This document shows, piece after piece, positions 1 through 8,465 of a stretch of DNA of 64,000 nt. Under the pieces are notes generated by a model. The model did not search any database, was not told the DNA's origin, and saw nothing but the letters and a program-made list of their open reading frames with translations. Within the stretch, counting starts at the first letter, position 1, and the number at the start of each line of letters is the position of its first letter. The DNA comes from Lachnospiraceae bacterium (GTDB lineage Bacteria > Bacillota > Clostridia > Lachnospirales > Lachnospiraceae), in assembly GCA_902363555.1 (NCBI GenBank), contig CABJAM010000012.1, positions 62,001 through 126,000 of the forward strand. The letters are read 5' to 3'. A program made the position numbers and the translations under genes.

Positions 1-1
1 A

Positions 2-763
2 GCAAACACTGACCAGAAATATGAAATTAAAAATATTGACGGTATCAATGTAGGCTTTATCGCTTACAGCAATACGGTCAATGAGACGCTGGACGCGGAG
101 AACAGCTATGCCCTTAATAGCCTCGATGAAGGCGAGAGCGGCTATTCGGAGACGAAGGTGACGCTGCTGTGCAGTCAGATTGGTGAGATGCGCACAAAGG
201 GCGCCGAATTTGTGGTGGTATATCTCCATTTTGGTACAAAATACGCGTCTGCGCCTGGTGAGGCTGAGAAGCAGTTGGCGCGCCAGCTCGTCAATGCCGG
301 CGCCGATGTTATTTTCGGCAGCTATCCCCATGTGGTGCAGCCGATGGAGCTGATCACCGCCACAGCCAGTGATGGAAGTGAGCGCACCGGCGTCGTATTT
401 TACTCACTGGGCAATTTTATTTCCTCTATGCAGTATCAGTCGTCCAATGGCTATAGCCGCGATCTGGGAGCGATTGCCAGCGTTGTGCTGACCAAGGATA
501 ATACGGGCGCTCATATTTCAGGGATTGAAATCGTACCGACCTATGTGGACTGGACGGATAAGGATATTGTTGTATTGCCGGTCTGTGAGGTGAAGGATAA
601 CGAGAGCGCTTTTGCCAGCCGTTTTGAAAATGATGATACGGCTTATCTGGATAAGGAGCGGCTTGACGCAGGGTATGAGGGCGTGATTAAGAGTATTATT
701 GGTGATTCTGACCTCAAGTATACATATTCTGATTATAAATATAAAATTAGTTTGGAAAAATAG
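2..763 (+). CDS. CapA family protein, 3' part
   Basis: The reading frame is open from base 2, so the N-terminus lies outside the window; 253 codons are visible to the TAG at 761-763. The fragment carries the second half of a PGA_cap/CapA metallophosphatase-like fold: VVYLHFGTKY, then a conserved AGADVIFGSYPHVVQPME stretch and YSLGNF. CapA proteins are associated with poly-gamma-glutamate capsule synthesis, but many clostridial members sit outside capsule operons and have no proven substrate, so the family call is firm and the role is open. The rpsU promoter begins at the base after its stop codon. Confidence 0.85.
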   Translation, partial: ANTDQKYEIKNIDGINVGFIAYSNTVNETLDAENSYALNSLDEGESGYSETKVTLLCSQIGEMRTKGAEFVVVYLHFGTKYASAPGEAEKQLARQLVNAGADVIFGSYPHVVQPMELITATASDGSERTGVVFYSLGNFISSMQYQSSNGYSRDLGAIASVVLTKDNTGAHISGIEIVPTYVDWTDKDIVVLPVCEVKDNESAFASRFENDDTAYLDKERLDAGYEGVIKSIIGDSDLKYTYSDYKYKISLEK

Positions 764-791
764 TTGACGAATCAGAAAAATATGCTATAAT
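764..791 (+). promoter_or_regulatory. Promoter of rpsU
   Basis: TTGACG (764-769), 16-base spacer, TATAAT (786-791) with an upstream TGC, that is an extended -10. It begins directly after the upstream stop codon and drives rpsU through a leader of about 70 bases. Confidence 0.75.
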
Positions 792-867
792 TCTTATAGT
801 GCTATGAAAAATATACCCACAGTTGTATAGGCACAATACGCAACTGGAGGGAGGTAAGGTGTGAGCT

Positions 868-1044
868 ATGTCAAACGTTATCGTTAAAGAAAACGAAACT
901 CTGGACAGTGCTTTACGCAGATTCAAAAGAAACTGTGCAAAAGCAGGTATTCAGCAGGAAATTCGTAAAAGAGAACATTACGAAAAACCAAGCGTTCGTC
1001 GTAAGAAAAAGTCCGAAGCTGCGAGAAAGCGCAAGTTCAAATAA
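868..1044 (+). CDS. rpsU: 30S ribosomal protein S21
   Basis: Encodes 58 residues starting MSNVIVKENETLDSALRRFK and ending in the Lys/Arg-rich tail RRKKKSEAARKRKFK, the normal length and composition of bacterial S21, a small-subunit protein involved in initiation. A GGAGGGAGG ribosome-binding site lies just upstream. It has its own promoter (764) and terminator (1057), so it is monocistronic. Codon use favours frequent codons, as expected for a ribosomal protein. yqfC follows, as in many Clostridia. Confidence 0.97.
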   Translation: MSNVIVKENETLDSALRRFKRNCAKAGIQQEIRKREHYEKPSVRRKKKSEAARKRKFK

Positions 1045-1054
1045 TTTCAAGTTT

Positions 1055-1089
1055 AAAAAGCTATGGCTGTCAGGCCGTAGCTTTTTTTT
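1055..1089 (+). terminator. Intrinsic terminator of rpsU
   Basis: 11-bp stem 1057-1067 / 1074-1084 with one G-U pair, loop TGTCAG, followed by a run of T residues to 1089. Confidence 0.85.
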
Positions 1090-1229
1090 CGGTTGTCATA
1101 TCGTGGATGCGTCCTGACGGGCGTGGCTGCGGTGGCCAGGGTGGCGCTGGGGCGGCGGCGTCTCCAAAAAAGAACGTCTACAATCTGCCCCCGCCACATA
1201 TAATGTATAAATTCCTGCGGGGGGTTTTT

Positions 1230-1616
1230 ATGAAGAGGCATAAGGCAAAAAAGAAAGAACTTGAAAAGGAAAATTTCAAAAAGAAAAAGACTGCATCCGA
1301 TGAGTCGATGAAATCCATTCTGAAAGATTCCCTGCATTATATGAATATTTTCCAGGCCCAGGCGCCGACGATGTATCTTTGCGGCAATGAAAGCCTGTAT
1401 ATAGAGCATTACGACAGTATTATCGAGTACACCGGATCGCGGGTGAAGCTCCAGCTTCCCAAAATGCAGTTGCTTTTGGAAGGCACGGAGCTTATGCTGG
1501 AATATTTTTCAAAGGACGATCTGAAGGTGAACGGCACCATTGAGCGTATGACATTTTTCGGACCTCCGGCGCCAAAGAAGGGGCGGGGAATCGGCCGGGA
1601 TCAGAGGCGGGGGTGA
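1230..1616 (+). CDS. yqfC: Sporulation protein YqfC
   Basis: 128 residues. After a very basic N-terminus (about residues 1-25, rich in Lys) the rest matches the YabP/YqfC family: YMNIFQAQAPTMYLCGNESLYIEHYDSI, EYTGSRVKLQLPK and LEYFSKDDLKVNGTI. YqfC acts in the mother cell during sporulation. The ATG at 1230 was chosen because GGGGGG stands five bases before it; the frame is open further upstream but without a start signal. yqfD begins eight bases after the stop, so the pair is an operon. A CATATAAT box at 1195-1202 could be a SigE/SigK-type -10, without a clear -35. Confidence 0.85.
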   Translation: MKRHKAKKKELEKENFKKKKTASDESMKSILKDSLHYMNIFQAQAPTMYLCGNESLYIEHYDSIIEYTGSRVKLQLPKMQLLLEGTELMLEYFSKDDLKVNGTIERMTFFGPPAPKKGRGIGRDQRRG

Positions 1617-1623
1617 GCAATCC

Positions 1624-2853
1624 ATGAGCAGATTTTGGGATTTTGTGGGCGGAACGCTGGACTGCCGGCTGGATACGCCTGCGCCGGAGCGTTTTATGAA
1701 TTTATGCCACAGCCGGAAAATATATCTGGCGGACATAAGCTCCTCCGGCCAGCAGACAAGGTTTCGCATCGGTCTTAAGGATTACCGGAAGATTCGGCCG
1801 GTGGTGCGTAAATGCCATGTGGTTCCAAAGATTATACGGCGGCGTGGGCTGCCTTTTCTTCTTTACAGGAACCGGCGCCATAAGGCTTTTTTTGCCGGTA
1901 TAATTATAGCTCTTGCGCTTCTGTGGCTGCTGTCCGGCTATGTGTGGGATATTGAGATCCAGGGCAATGCCGTCCATACGGACGAGACACTGGCGCAGTT
2001 TTTAGCGGAGATCGATATTCATACCGGACAACGCAAATCCTCGGTGGATACGTCCTGGCTGGAGGAGGAGCTGCGGCTTAAATATGAGGACATATCCTGG
2101 GTCAGCGCCCGCATCGAGGGAACGGTGCTCAAAATTGAGCTGAAGGAGGCGAAGGTGCTGACTCCGGAGGATGAAAACGCCCAGACGGGCAATATTGTGG
2201 CCTGGCAGGATGGTGTGATTGCGTCTATGGTGACCAGAAACGGTACAGCCAGGGTTGCGGTGGGCGATACGGTAAAAGCCGGTGATCTGCTCATTGAGGG
2301 CCGTGTGGATATTATCGGAGATGATGAGGCCGTAAAAAATACCCACTATGTGCGCGCGGACGGCGATGTTTATGCCAGAGTCACCTATCATTGTGATGAT
2401 TATTATCCGGCTTATTACATAGAGAAAAATTTTACAAAAAATAAAAAGTATCAGGTGAATTTTGAGGTATTTGGAAACAGGCTCACCGTTGGAAAGGCGG
2501 CGCTCCCGGAACCGGATGACGGGGATGTGTACAGTTACGATGAGGTATCTCAGGTGACAAAATACCGTCTGACCAAAAATTTTTATCTGCCTTTTGCTAT
2601 CCAGATAAAAACCGTGCGCCAGTACACGCCGGAAACGGTTTACTATACGGATGGAGAACTGGATGCCCTGGGGCAGGCGGCCATCGAAAAGAAACTGGCG
2701 GAGCTGGAAGCGGACGGGGCAAAAATTATCAGCCAGGATCTTCAGACGGTAAAAGAAAAGGAATATTATGCCATCCGGGGTAATATCGAAATGGTGATCC
2801 CCATTGGAAAATTTGAAGCTGCCGATGCAGCCGGGGTCCAGGAGAGCAGATAA
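1624..2853 (+). CDS. yqfD: Sporulation protein YqfD
   Basis: 409 residues, full length for YqfD, a mother-cell membrane protein of the SpoIV stage. The N-terminal domain (about 1-85) starts MSRFWDFVGGTLDCRL. One membrane helix follows a basic patch at about residues 87-108 (FFAGIIIALALLWLLSGYVW), then a long outward domain including GNAVHTDETLAQFL and VKAGDLLIEGRV. It is translated with yqfC. In many Firmicutes phoH and ybeY come next; here the molybdenum block follows, so the usual neighbourhood is broken right after yqfD. Confidence 0.9.
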   Translation: MSRFWDFVGGTLDCRLDTPAPERFMNLCHSRKIYLADISSSGQQTRFRIGLKDYRKIRPVVRKCHVVPKIIRRRGLPFLLYRNRRHKAFFAGIIIALALLWLLSGYVWDIEIQGNAVHTDETLAQFLAEIDIHTGQRKSSVDTSWLEEELRLKYEDISWVSARIEGTVLKIELKEAKVLTPEDENAQTGNIVAWQDGVIASMVTRNGTARVAVGDTVKAGDLLIEGRVDIIGDDEAVKNTHYVRADGDVYARVTYHCDDYYPAYYIEKNFTKNKKYQVNFEVFGNRLTVGKAALPEPDDGDVYSYDEVSQVTKYRLTKNFYLPFAIQIKTVRQYTPETVYYTDGELDALGQAAIEKKLAELEADGAKIISQDLQTVKEKEYYAIRGNIEMVIPIGKFEAADAAGVQESR

Positions 2854-2863
2854 GAATACAGCA

Positions 2864-2885
2864 TTGGTATACTTTGGAATACCAA
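2864..2885. repeat. Short inverted repeat after yqfD
   Basis: TTGGTAT and ATACCAA (2864-2870 and 2879-2885) form a 7-bp inverted repeat with an 8-base loop, just upstream of the moaC promoter. There is no T run, so it is not a clear terminator; it may be an operator or chance. Confidence 0.35.
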
Positions 2886-2899
2886 AAAACTGAATACCC

Positions 2900-2928
2900 T
2901 TGACTATCTTGTAAATGGCTGATAAAAT
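2900..2928 (+). promoter_or_regulatory. Promoter of the moa operon
   Basis: TTGACT (2900-2905), 17-base spacer, TAAAAT (2923-2928), 45 bases before moaC. Confidence 0.75.
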
Positions 2929-2972
2929 GTATATGTTTAGGGAAAAAACGATTTACGAAAAGAGGAAAAGGT

Positions 2973-3452
2973 ATGGAGCAGCAGTTATCACATTTTGATA
3001 AAGCGGGGAATGCGGTGATGGTGGATGTCTCGGAGAAGGCCGTGACGACACGGGTAGCTGTGGCCCGGGGAAAGATCATCGTCAACGCGGCGGTGATGTC
3101 AGCCATTTTAAACGGCACGGCCAAAAAAGGGGATGTCCTTGGGGTGGCCCGGGTGGCCGGGATCATGGCGGTGAAAAATACGCCGCAGTTGATCCCTATG
3201 TGCCATACACTGCTGATCCATAAGTGCAGTGTGGACTTTGAAATTGATGAGGCGCTAAGCGCAGTGAGTGCTGTTTGCACAGTGAAGGTGGACGGGAAAA
3301 CCGGTGTGGAGATGGAAGCACTTACCGGCGTCAGCGTGGCTCTGCTGACCATTTACGATATGTGCAAGGCGCTGGACCGGGCCATGACGATTACCGATAT
3401 TCATCTGGAAATGAAAACCGGGGGCAAAAGCGGTGAATTTTATAACCGGTAA
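2973..3452 (+). CDS. moaC: Cyclic pyranopterin monophosphate synthase MoaC
   Basis: 159 residues, normal family length. Catalyses the second half of the first step of molybdenum cofactor synthesis, converting the product of MoaA to cyclic pyranopterin monophosphate. The family signatures are present: LIPMCHTL, the block KTGVEMEALTGVSVALLTIY with DMCKALD after it, and a C-terminal GGKSG. A GAGG-type ribosome-binding site precedes the ATG. First gene of the molybdenum block, with a consensus promoter upstream; moaA follows after 57 bases. Confidence 0.97.
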   Translation: MEQQLSHFDKAGNAVMVDVSEKAVTTRVAVARGKIIVNAAVMSAILNGTAKKGDVLGVARVAGIMAVKNTPQLIPMCHTLLIHKCSVDFEIDEALSAVSAVCTVKVDGKTGVEMEALTGVSVALLTIYDMCKALDRAMTITDIHLEMKTGGKSGEFYNR

Positions 3453-3477
3453 CCATTTAGGGGAACCGAACAGTTAT
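3449..3477 (+). repeat. Degenerate copy of the GTAACAGTTC palindromic repeat
   Basis: GTAACCATTT...CCGAACAGTTAT resembles the better copies at 7886 and 37311. It overlaps the moaC stop codon. Weak on its own; counted because position and half-site spacing match the other copies. Confidence 0.4.
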
Positions 3478-3509
3478 GACAACCGCTCATAAGATAAAGG
3501 AATGAAAGA

Positions 3510-4484
3510 ATGAAGGATGGATTTGGAAGAACAATCGACTATATACGCATCTCCGTCACGGACCGGTGCAATCTCCGGTGCGTCTACTGTATGCCTGAGA
3601 CGGGTGTGACGCCGCTGGAACATGGCGATATCCTCTCTTATGAGGAAATACTCAGGATCTGCGGGATATTGGCTGAGCTTGGAGTTACAAAGGTCAAGCT
3701 CACCGGCGGCGAGCCGTTGATACGAAAAAATCTGAGCTACCTTGTGGCCGGACTTAAAAATATTTCCGGAATACAAAAGGTGACCCTGACGACAAACGGA
3801 GTGCTTTTGGCCGATCAACTGCCGGAGCTTATGGCGGCCGGTCTGGATGCGGTAAATATCAGCATAGATACACTGGACGAAGGAAAGTACCATCAGGTGA
3901 CCCGGTGCGGTCATCGAAACGATGTCCTCCGGGGGCTTGAGGCGGCCCTGTTCTATAAGGAGCTGCCGGTAAAGATCAACTGTGTGCCGGTATTTTCCGA
4001 TAATAAAAATCTGCTGGAAATGGCCGGGCTGGCAAAGGATCATCCGGTCCATGTGCGTTTTATCGAGATGATGCCCATTGGCCTTGGGAGAAATTATGAT
4101 TTTCTCAGTGAGAATGCCATCAAGGCTGTGCTTGAGGACGTCTATGGCCCTCTGGTTCCCTGTAAGGAGACGCTTGGCAATGGGCCCTGCCATTATTATA
4201 CAGTGGATGGCTTTTTAGGGAAAATAGGTTTTATAAGCGCTATCAGCCATAAGTTTTGTCATCAGTGCAATCGGGTACGCCTTTCGGCGGAGGGGTATTT
4301 GAAAACCTGCCTTCAGTACGATACTGGCAGTGATCTGCGGGCGTTGATGCGAAGCGGCGGCGATGACCGGGCTCTTTTGGAGCTCATTGAAAGGACGATT
4401 TTAGAAAAGCCGGCCAGCCATCATTTTAATGAAGGGCCGGAGGGCGGTGATGAGGACCGCCGAATGTACCAGATTGGAGGTTGA
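3510..4484 (+). CDS. moaA: GTP 3',8-cyclase MoaA
   Basis: 324 residues. Radical SAM enzyme that converts GTP to 3',8-cyclo-GTP. The N-terminal cluster motif is CNLRCVYC at about residues 21-28, and LTGGEPL is the SAM-binding GGE motif. The second cluster comes from CHQCNRVRL and the following KTCL. The protein ends in Gly-Gly, as functional MoaA proteins do. AAAGGAATGAAAGA is the weak ribosome-binding region. mogA follows after four bases, so the two are co-translated. Confidence 0.97.
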   Translation: MKDGFGRTIDYIRISVTDRCNLRCVYCMPETGVTPLEHGDILSYEEILRICGILAELGVTKVKLTGGEPLIRKNLSYLVAGLKNISGIQKVTLTTNGVLLADQLPELMAAGLDAVNISIDTLDEGKYHQVTRCGHRNDVLRGLEAALFYKELPVKINCVPVFSDNKNLLEMAGLAKDHPVHVRFIEMMPIGLGRNYDFLSENAIKAVLEDVYGPLVPCKETLGNGPCHYYTVDGFLGKIGFISAISHKFCHQCNRVRLSAEGYLKTCLQYDTGSDLRALMRSGGDDRALLELIERTILEKPASHHFNEGPEGGDEDRRMYQIGG

Positions 4485-4488
4485 AAGG

Positions 4489-4986
4489 ATGAAGGTTGCG
4501 ATTATTACATCCAGTGATTCCGGATATGCCGGAGCCCGGGAGGATTTAAGCGGTAAGGTTATTGAGGATATTGTCAGGGAATATGGCTACGAGGTGTCTG
4601 AAAAGATTCTTCTGCCGGATGAGCGGGAACGGCTTTCGGAAGCAATGCGAAGGATTGCGGATGAGGGCAGCGCCCAGTTGATCCTTACGACCGGAGGCAC
4701 CGGATTTTCACCGCGCGATTGTATGCCGGAGGCCACCATGGATGTGGTGGAGCGGATCGTTCCCGGCATTCCGGAGGCTATGCGTGCTTACAGTATGCAG
4801 CTTACTAAGCGGGCCATGCTTTCCCGGGCTGCGGCGGGCATCCGCAGGTCCACATTGATCATCAATCTTCCGGGGAGCCCGAAGGCTGTGAGGGAATGTC
4901 TGGAATATATTATACCGGAGCTGTCACATGGTCTGGAAATCCTCACCGGACAGGCATCTGATTGTGCACGCAGTTATAAAAAATAG
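4489..4986 (+). CDS. mogA: Molybdopterin adenylyltransferase (MogA/MoaB family)
   Basis: 165 residues. The family adenylylates molybdopterin before metal insertion. Visible motifs are TTGGTGFSPRD and PEAMRAYSM, followed by INLPGSPKAV, all typical of MogA/MoaB. The ATG at 4489 was chosen because TTGGAGG sits just upstream; an open frame begins further upstream inside moaA. MogA versus MoaB cannot be settled by eye; the adenylyltransferase role is inferred because no other candidate exists in the cluster. Confidence 0.9.
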   Translation: MKVAIITSSDSGYAGAREDLSGKVIEDIVREYGYEVSEKILLPDERERLSEAMRRIADEGSAQLILTTGGTGFSPRDCMPEATMDVVERIVPGIPEAMRAYSMQLTKRAMLSRAAAGIRRSTLIINLPGSPKAVRECLEYIIPELSHGLEILTGQASDCARSYKK

Positions 4987-5034
4987 TAAGCGGCCAAAAG
5001 ACGCCCGCTAACAATTTTTTATGCATCGCACATA

Positions 5035-5055
5035 AGCGCCTAAAATACAGGCGCT
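5035..5055. repeat. Hairpin between mogA and the molybdopterin-binding gene
   Basis: AGCGCCT (5035-5041) and AGGCGCT (5049-5055) form a perfect 7-bp stem with a 7-base loop. No T run follows, so it is more likely an mRNA processing or stability element than a terminator. Confidence 0.5.
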
Positions 5056-5081
5056 AAGTGCTCATAGCAAGGAGAAGCCAA

Positions 5082-6107
5082 ATGAAGAAAATAAATACAC
5101 AGGATGCGGTGGGGCATGTGCTCTGCCACGATATAACAAGGATCATTAAGGATGTTGTCAAGGACACGCCCTTTCGTAAAGGACACATTGTGACGGAGGA
5201 GGACATTCCAAAGCTGCTTTCCCTTGGAAAGACCCATCTTTATGTCTGGGAAAATGATGAGACGAAATATCACGAGGATGAGGCGGCCAAAATCCTCTGT
5301 GATCTGTGCAGGGGCAGTAACATGGAGCGCTCTGCGGTGCGGGAAGGGAAGATTGAGCTGTCCGCCGGCTGTGACGGTCTGTTTGTGGTGGATGTGGACC
5401 GGCTCAATGCCATTAACAGCCTGGAGGAGATTATGGTCGCCACCCGCCATACATATTCTGCTGTGCATAAGGGCGACAAGCTGATCGGCACGCGGGTGAT
5501 TCCGCTGGTCATTGACAAGGAGCGGCTGGCGGAGGCAAAGGCGCTTGCTGGCCCTGAACCTCTGGCTCATGTGCTTGCGTACAAGCCGTATAAATGCGGT
5601 ATTGTCACCACAGGCAGCGAGGTTTATTATGGCCGGATCAAGGATACGTTTACGCCGGTGATCATCGACAAGCTGGCGGCGTTTGGTATTGACGTTTGCG
5701 GCCATAAGACGGTGGACGACTCTTTAGAGAACATCACCGCCGCTATTTTGGAGGTGAAAGCGGAAGGGGCGGATATGATCGTATGTACCGGAGGTATGAG
5801 TGTGGACCCGGACGATCTCACACCTGGGGCCATAAAGGCCACGGGCGCACGGATCGTGACCTATGGCGCACCAGTGCTTCCTGGGGCAATGTTTTTGCTG
5901 GCCTATATGGCAGACGGCACGCCGGTGATGGGGCTGCCGGGCTGTGTCATGTATGCCAAAGCGACCGTATTTGATATGATACTTCCAAGAGTTGCCGCAG
6001 GCCTTGAGGTCACACGGGCGGATATCGTCCGCCTTGGCAACGGCGGTCTGTGTCTTGGCTGCCCGGTATGTCATTACCCGGACTGCAGCTTTGGTAAGGG
6101 AGTTTGA
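5082..6107 (+). CDS. Molybdopterin-binding protein with Cys-rich tail
   Basis: 341 residues. The C-terminal half (about 170-315) has the MoCF/MoaB-like molybdopterin-binding fold: GIVTTGSEVYYGRI, IVCTGGMSVDPDDLTPGAI, then GLPGCVMYAKATVFDMILP. The N-terminal half resembles proteins of clostridial molybdenum hydroxylase clusters. The last 20 residues contain four closely spaced cysteines (CLGCPVCHYPDC), a possible metal or cluster site. The ATG at 5082 follows AAGGAG. Its stop codon overlaps the next start. A role in carrying or modifying molybdopterin is inferred from fold and context. Confidence 0.85.
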   Translation: MKKINTQDAVGHVLCHDITRIIKDVVKDTPFRKGHIVTEEDIPKLLSLGKTHLYVWENDETKYHEDEAAKILCDLCRGSNMERSAVREGKIELSAGCDGLFVVDVDRLNAINSLEEIMVATRHTYSAVHKGDKLIGTRVIPLVIDKERLAEAKALAGPEPLAHVLAYKPYKCGIVTTGSEVYYGRIKDTFTPVIIDKLAAFGIDVCGHKTVDDSLENITAAILEVKAEGADMIVCTGGMSVDPDDLTPGAIKATGARIVTYGAPVLPGAMFLLAYMADGTPVMGLPGCVMYAKATVFDMILPRVAAGLEVTRADIVRLGNGGLCLGCPVCHYPDCSFGKGV

Positions 6108-7882
6108 TGATGATGGATCGTAAAAAGGATAATCTGGCGCTGGAGGCGGCGCTGGATCAAATCCTTGATAACATACGCCCGGTCACGCAGACCGAGGAGG
6201 TGCCTTTGCTGGAGGCGGTGGGGCGGATATTGGCCGGCGACATGACAGCTCATATAAACAATCCCCCCTTTGACCGCTCCCCGGTAGACGGCTATGCTGT
6301 GCGCTCCCGGGATTTGTCGGGAGCTTGCAGGGAAATGCCCATCCGGCTGTCGGTGGTGGCTCAGATCGATGCCGGAATGCATTATGAAGGAACCGTCCTC
6401 CCAGGCCAGGCGGTGCGGATTATGACCGGCGCGCCGGTGCCGGCTGGATGTGACGCCTGCATCCGCCAGGAAAGCACGGACTACGGGGAGACAGTGGTGG
6501 AAATTTATGAGGAATGTGCGCCGTTTACGAATTACTGCTATGCCGGCGAGGATTTTCAGGCAGGACAGCAGATGCTTAAAGATGGAAGCAGGCTGGGTTA
6601 TGTGGAGATCGGCGTTCTGGCCAGCATGGGCTGCGGGCAGGTGCCGGTATATAAAAAGCCTCGTGTGGCCCTGTTTACTACGGGTGATGAACTGATTTTC
6701 CCGGGAAAGCCTTTAAGGCCGGGAAAGCTTTATAACAGCAATCTGTTCGGGTTGGCCGCCCGGATGCAGGAGTTAGGCATCAGGCCTTTTATTTTTGCCC
6801 ATTTGCCCGATGATCCGGAGCTCGCCGCAAAACGTATCCGGGAAGCCGCAGGAGAGTGCAGCCTGATCCTTACCACCGGTGGCGTCAGTGTGGGAAAAAA
6901 AGATATTATCCATGATGTTATTGTATTGCTTGGGGCACGGCGGATTTTTTGGGGCATTGCCATCAAGCCGGGGATGCCTACGGTATTTTCCATGTTGGAC
7001 GATGTGCCGATGATCAGCCTTACGGGAAATCCGTTTGGTGCGCTGACCAATTTTGAGCTGATCGTCCGTCCGGCACTGGCCAGGCTTTGCAGGGATAACT
7101 TTCTGCTTCCTGTCTGGAGCCATGGGCTTATGACCGGCTGCTTTGAAAAGCCCAGTCCGGTGCGGCGTTTTGTGCGGGCTATTTATCATCGGGGCGTGGT
7201 GACATTGCCGGAAGGCTCCCATTCCTCGGGGGTGCTTGCATCCATGCAGGGCTGCAACTGCCTTGTGGATATTCCTGCGGGTAGTAAAGCAATTTTACCG
7301 GGAAAGCGGGTAAGGGTGCTTTTTACCGGGGCTTCGCCGGATGAAAATGTGACCGAGACGAATATTCCGCCGTTGTTTGGCGTATGCGGTGTGAAAAATT
7401 CGGGGAAAACGACGCTGATCGAACGGCTGCTGTCGGTATTTTCCGGATGGGGGATGAAGGTGGCAGTGATCAAGCACGATGGCCACGATTTTGAGGCGGA
7501 CGTTCCGGGAACGGACAGTTATCGATTTTTTGCCGCCGGCGCGGATGCGGCCGCTGTCTATTCGGACAGCAAGTGGGCCGTTGTGAGCCGCCAGACGGTG
7601 TCGGCGCCAGAGCTGGCGCAGTTGTTTCCGTGGGCGGATATGATCTTGTGCGAAGGGCTTAAGCACTGGGAGATTCCAAAGCTTGAAATCGTGCGGAAAG
7701 AAAATTCTTCCAGCCCCGTCTGCACCCCGCAGCAGGTGAGCTTTTATGTATCAGATATGAAATCTTTCGGCGCGGAATCCGAAAGCTCTATACCAGACCA
7801 AACGGCAGAGATTTATCCGTTGGATGCCATCGAGGAGATTGCATCGGCGATTGTACGTCATTGTCACATAGAAATCGAATAA
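6107..7882 (+). CDS. moeA: MoeA-MobB fusion: molybdopterin molybdotransferase with GTP-binding domain
   Basis: 591 residues. Residues 1 to about 405 are MoeA, which inserts molybdate into adenylylated molybdopterin: PPFDRSPVDGYAVRS, RIMTGAPVPAG, TTGDEL, TTGGVSVGKKD and GNPFGALTNFEL. From about 420 a MobB domain begins with the P-loop GVCGVKNSGKTTLIERLL. MobB is usually separate and assists guanine-dinucleotide cofactor formation; no MobA is visible here. The start is ambiguous because three ATGs are in a row (6107, 6110, 6113); GGGAG ends at 6102, so 6110 or 6113 are equally possible. The upstream gene's TGA overlaps the first ATG, suggesting coupled translation. Confidence 0.93.
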   Translation: MMMDRKKDNLALEAALDQILDNIRPVTQTEEVPLLEAVGRILAGDMTAHINNPPFDRSPVDGYAVRSRDLSGACREMPIRLSVVAQIDAGMHYEGTVLPGQAVRIMTGAPVPAGCDACIRQESTDYGETVVEIYEECAPFTNYCYAGEDFQAGQQMLKDGSRLGYVEIGVLASMGCGQVPVYKKPRVALFTTGDELIFPGKPLRPGKLYNSNLFGLAARMQELGIRPFIFAHLPDDPELAAKRIREAAGECSLILTTGGVSVGKKDIIHDVIVLLGARRIFWGIAIKPGMPTVFSMLDDVPMISLTGNPFGALTNFELIVRPALARLCRDNFLLPVWSHGLMTGCFEKPSPVRRFVRAIYHRGVVTLPEGSHSSGVLASMQGCNCLVDIPAGSKAILPGKRVRVLFTGASPDENVTETNIPPLFGVCGVKNSGKTTLIERLLSVFSGWGMKVAVIKHDGHDFEADVPGTDSYRFFAAGADAAAVYSDSKWAVVSRQTVSAPELAQLFPWADMILCEGLKHWEIPKLEIVRKENSSSPVCTPQQVSFYVSDMKSFGAESESSIPDQTAEIYPLDAIEEIASAIVRHCHIEIE

Positions 7883-7885
7883 ATA

Positions 7886-7914
7886 GTAACAGTTCAGATG
7901 GGCCGAACTATTAC
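7886..7914 (+). repeat. Palindromic repeat, GTAACAGTTC family
   Basis: GTAACAGTTC (7886-7895) and GAACTATTAC (7905-7914) form a near-perfect 10-bp inverted repeat around AGATGGGCC. It lies four bases after moeA-mobB, where a terminator might be expected. Similar copies are at 23314 and 37311. Confidence 0.75.
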
Positions 7915-7954
7915 AGTAAATATCCAAATATACTCAATCGTTTAAGAAACTCAA

Positions 7955-7983
7955 TTGACAAAATTAAACAAAAGCGTTATACT
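7955..7983 (+). promoter_or_regulatory. Promoter of the MOSC-modABC operon
   Basis: Perfect TTGACA (7955-7960), 17-base spacer, TATACT (7978-7983), 25 bases before the MOSC gene. No ModE-type palindrome was recognised around it. Confidence 0.85.
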
Positions 7984-8008
7984 CAAATGAGAATAAAGGG
8001 GTGAAGCT

Positions 8009-8440
8009 ATGGGAAAAGTAATGGCTGTGTGCATCAGTGAGAAAAAAGGTACTCAAAAATATAATGTGCACCAGGCTGACTTTATCGAGGACTGGGGCTT
8101 GTCCGGCGATGCCCACGCAGGTAAATGGCACCGTCAGGTGAGCCTGCTGTCCTGGGAAAAGATCGAGGAATTTCGCCGGAGGGGCGCTGACGTGGCGCTG
8201 GGCGCTTTCGGGGAAAATATCGTCGTATCCGGCTACGATTTTAAAGCACTGCCGGTAGGCACTCGTTTTGCATGTAACGGAGTGGAGCTGGAGCTTACTC
8301 AGATAGGCAAGGAATGCCATAATGGCTGTGAGATCTTCAAAAAAATGGGTGACTGTATCATGCCAAGAGAGGGCGTTTTTTGTAAAGTGCTCAGGGGCGG
8401 TACCATCCATGAGGGCGATGAATTTGTTATTGCTCAGTAA
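8009..8440 (+). CDS. MOSC domain protein
   Basis: 143 residues, a stand-alone MOSC domain. Visible features are GLSGDAHAGKWHRQVSLL near residues 30-47, GAFGENIVV, and IGKECHNGCEIF, which holds the conserved cysteine. MOSC domains bind molybdenum cofactor or carry sulfur to it; stand-alone clostridial ones often sit with moa/mog genes, as here. GGGGTGAAGCT precedes the ATG. First gene of the second molybdenum transcript, 25 bases before modA. Confidence 0.9.
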   Translation: MGKVMAVCISEKKGTQKYNVHQADFIEDWGLSGDAHAGKWHRQVSLLSWEKIEEFRRRGADVALGAFGENIVVSGYDFKALPVGTRFACNGVELELTQIGKECHNGCEIFKKMGDCIMPREGVFCKVLRGGTIHEGDEFVIAQ

Positions 8441-8465
8441 AACTTTATTTATGGAGAGATTGAGA

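Noticed and set aside
3453..3509. Possible molybdenum cofactor riboswitch before moaA
   Set aside because: Only 57 bases separate moaC and moaA and the conserved Moco RNA motif is absent; the sequence looks like a degenerate repeat.
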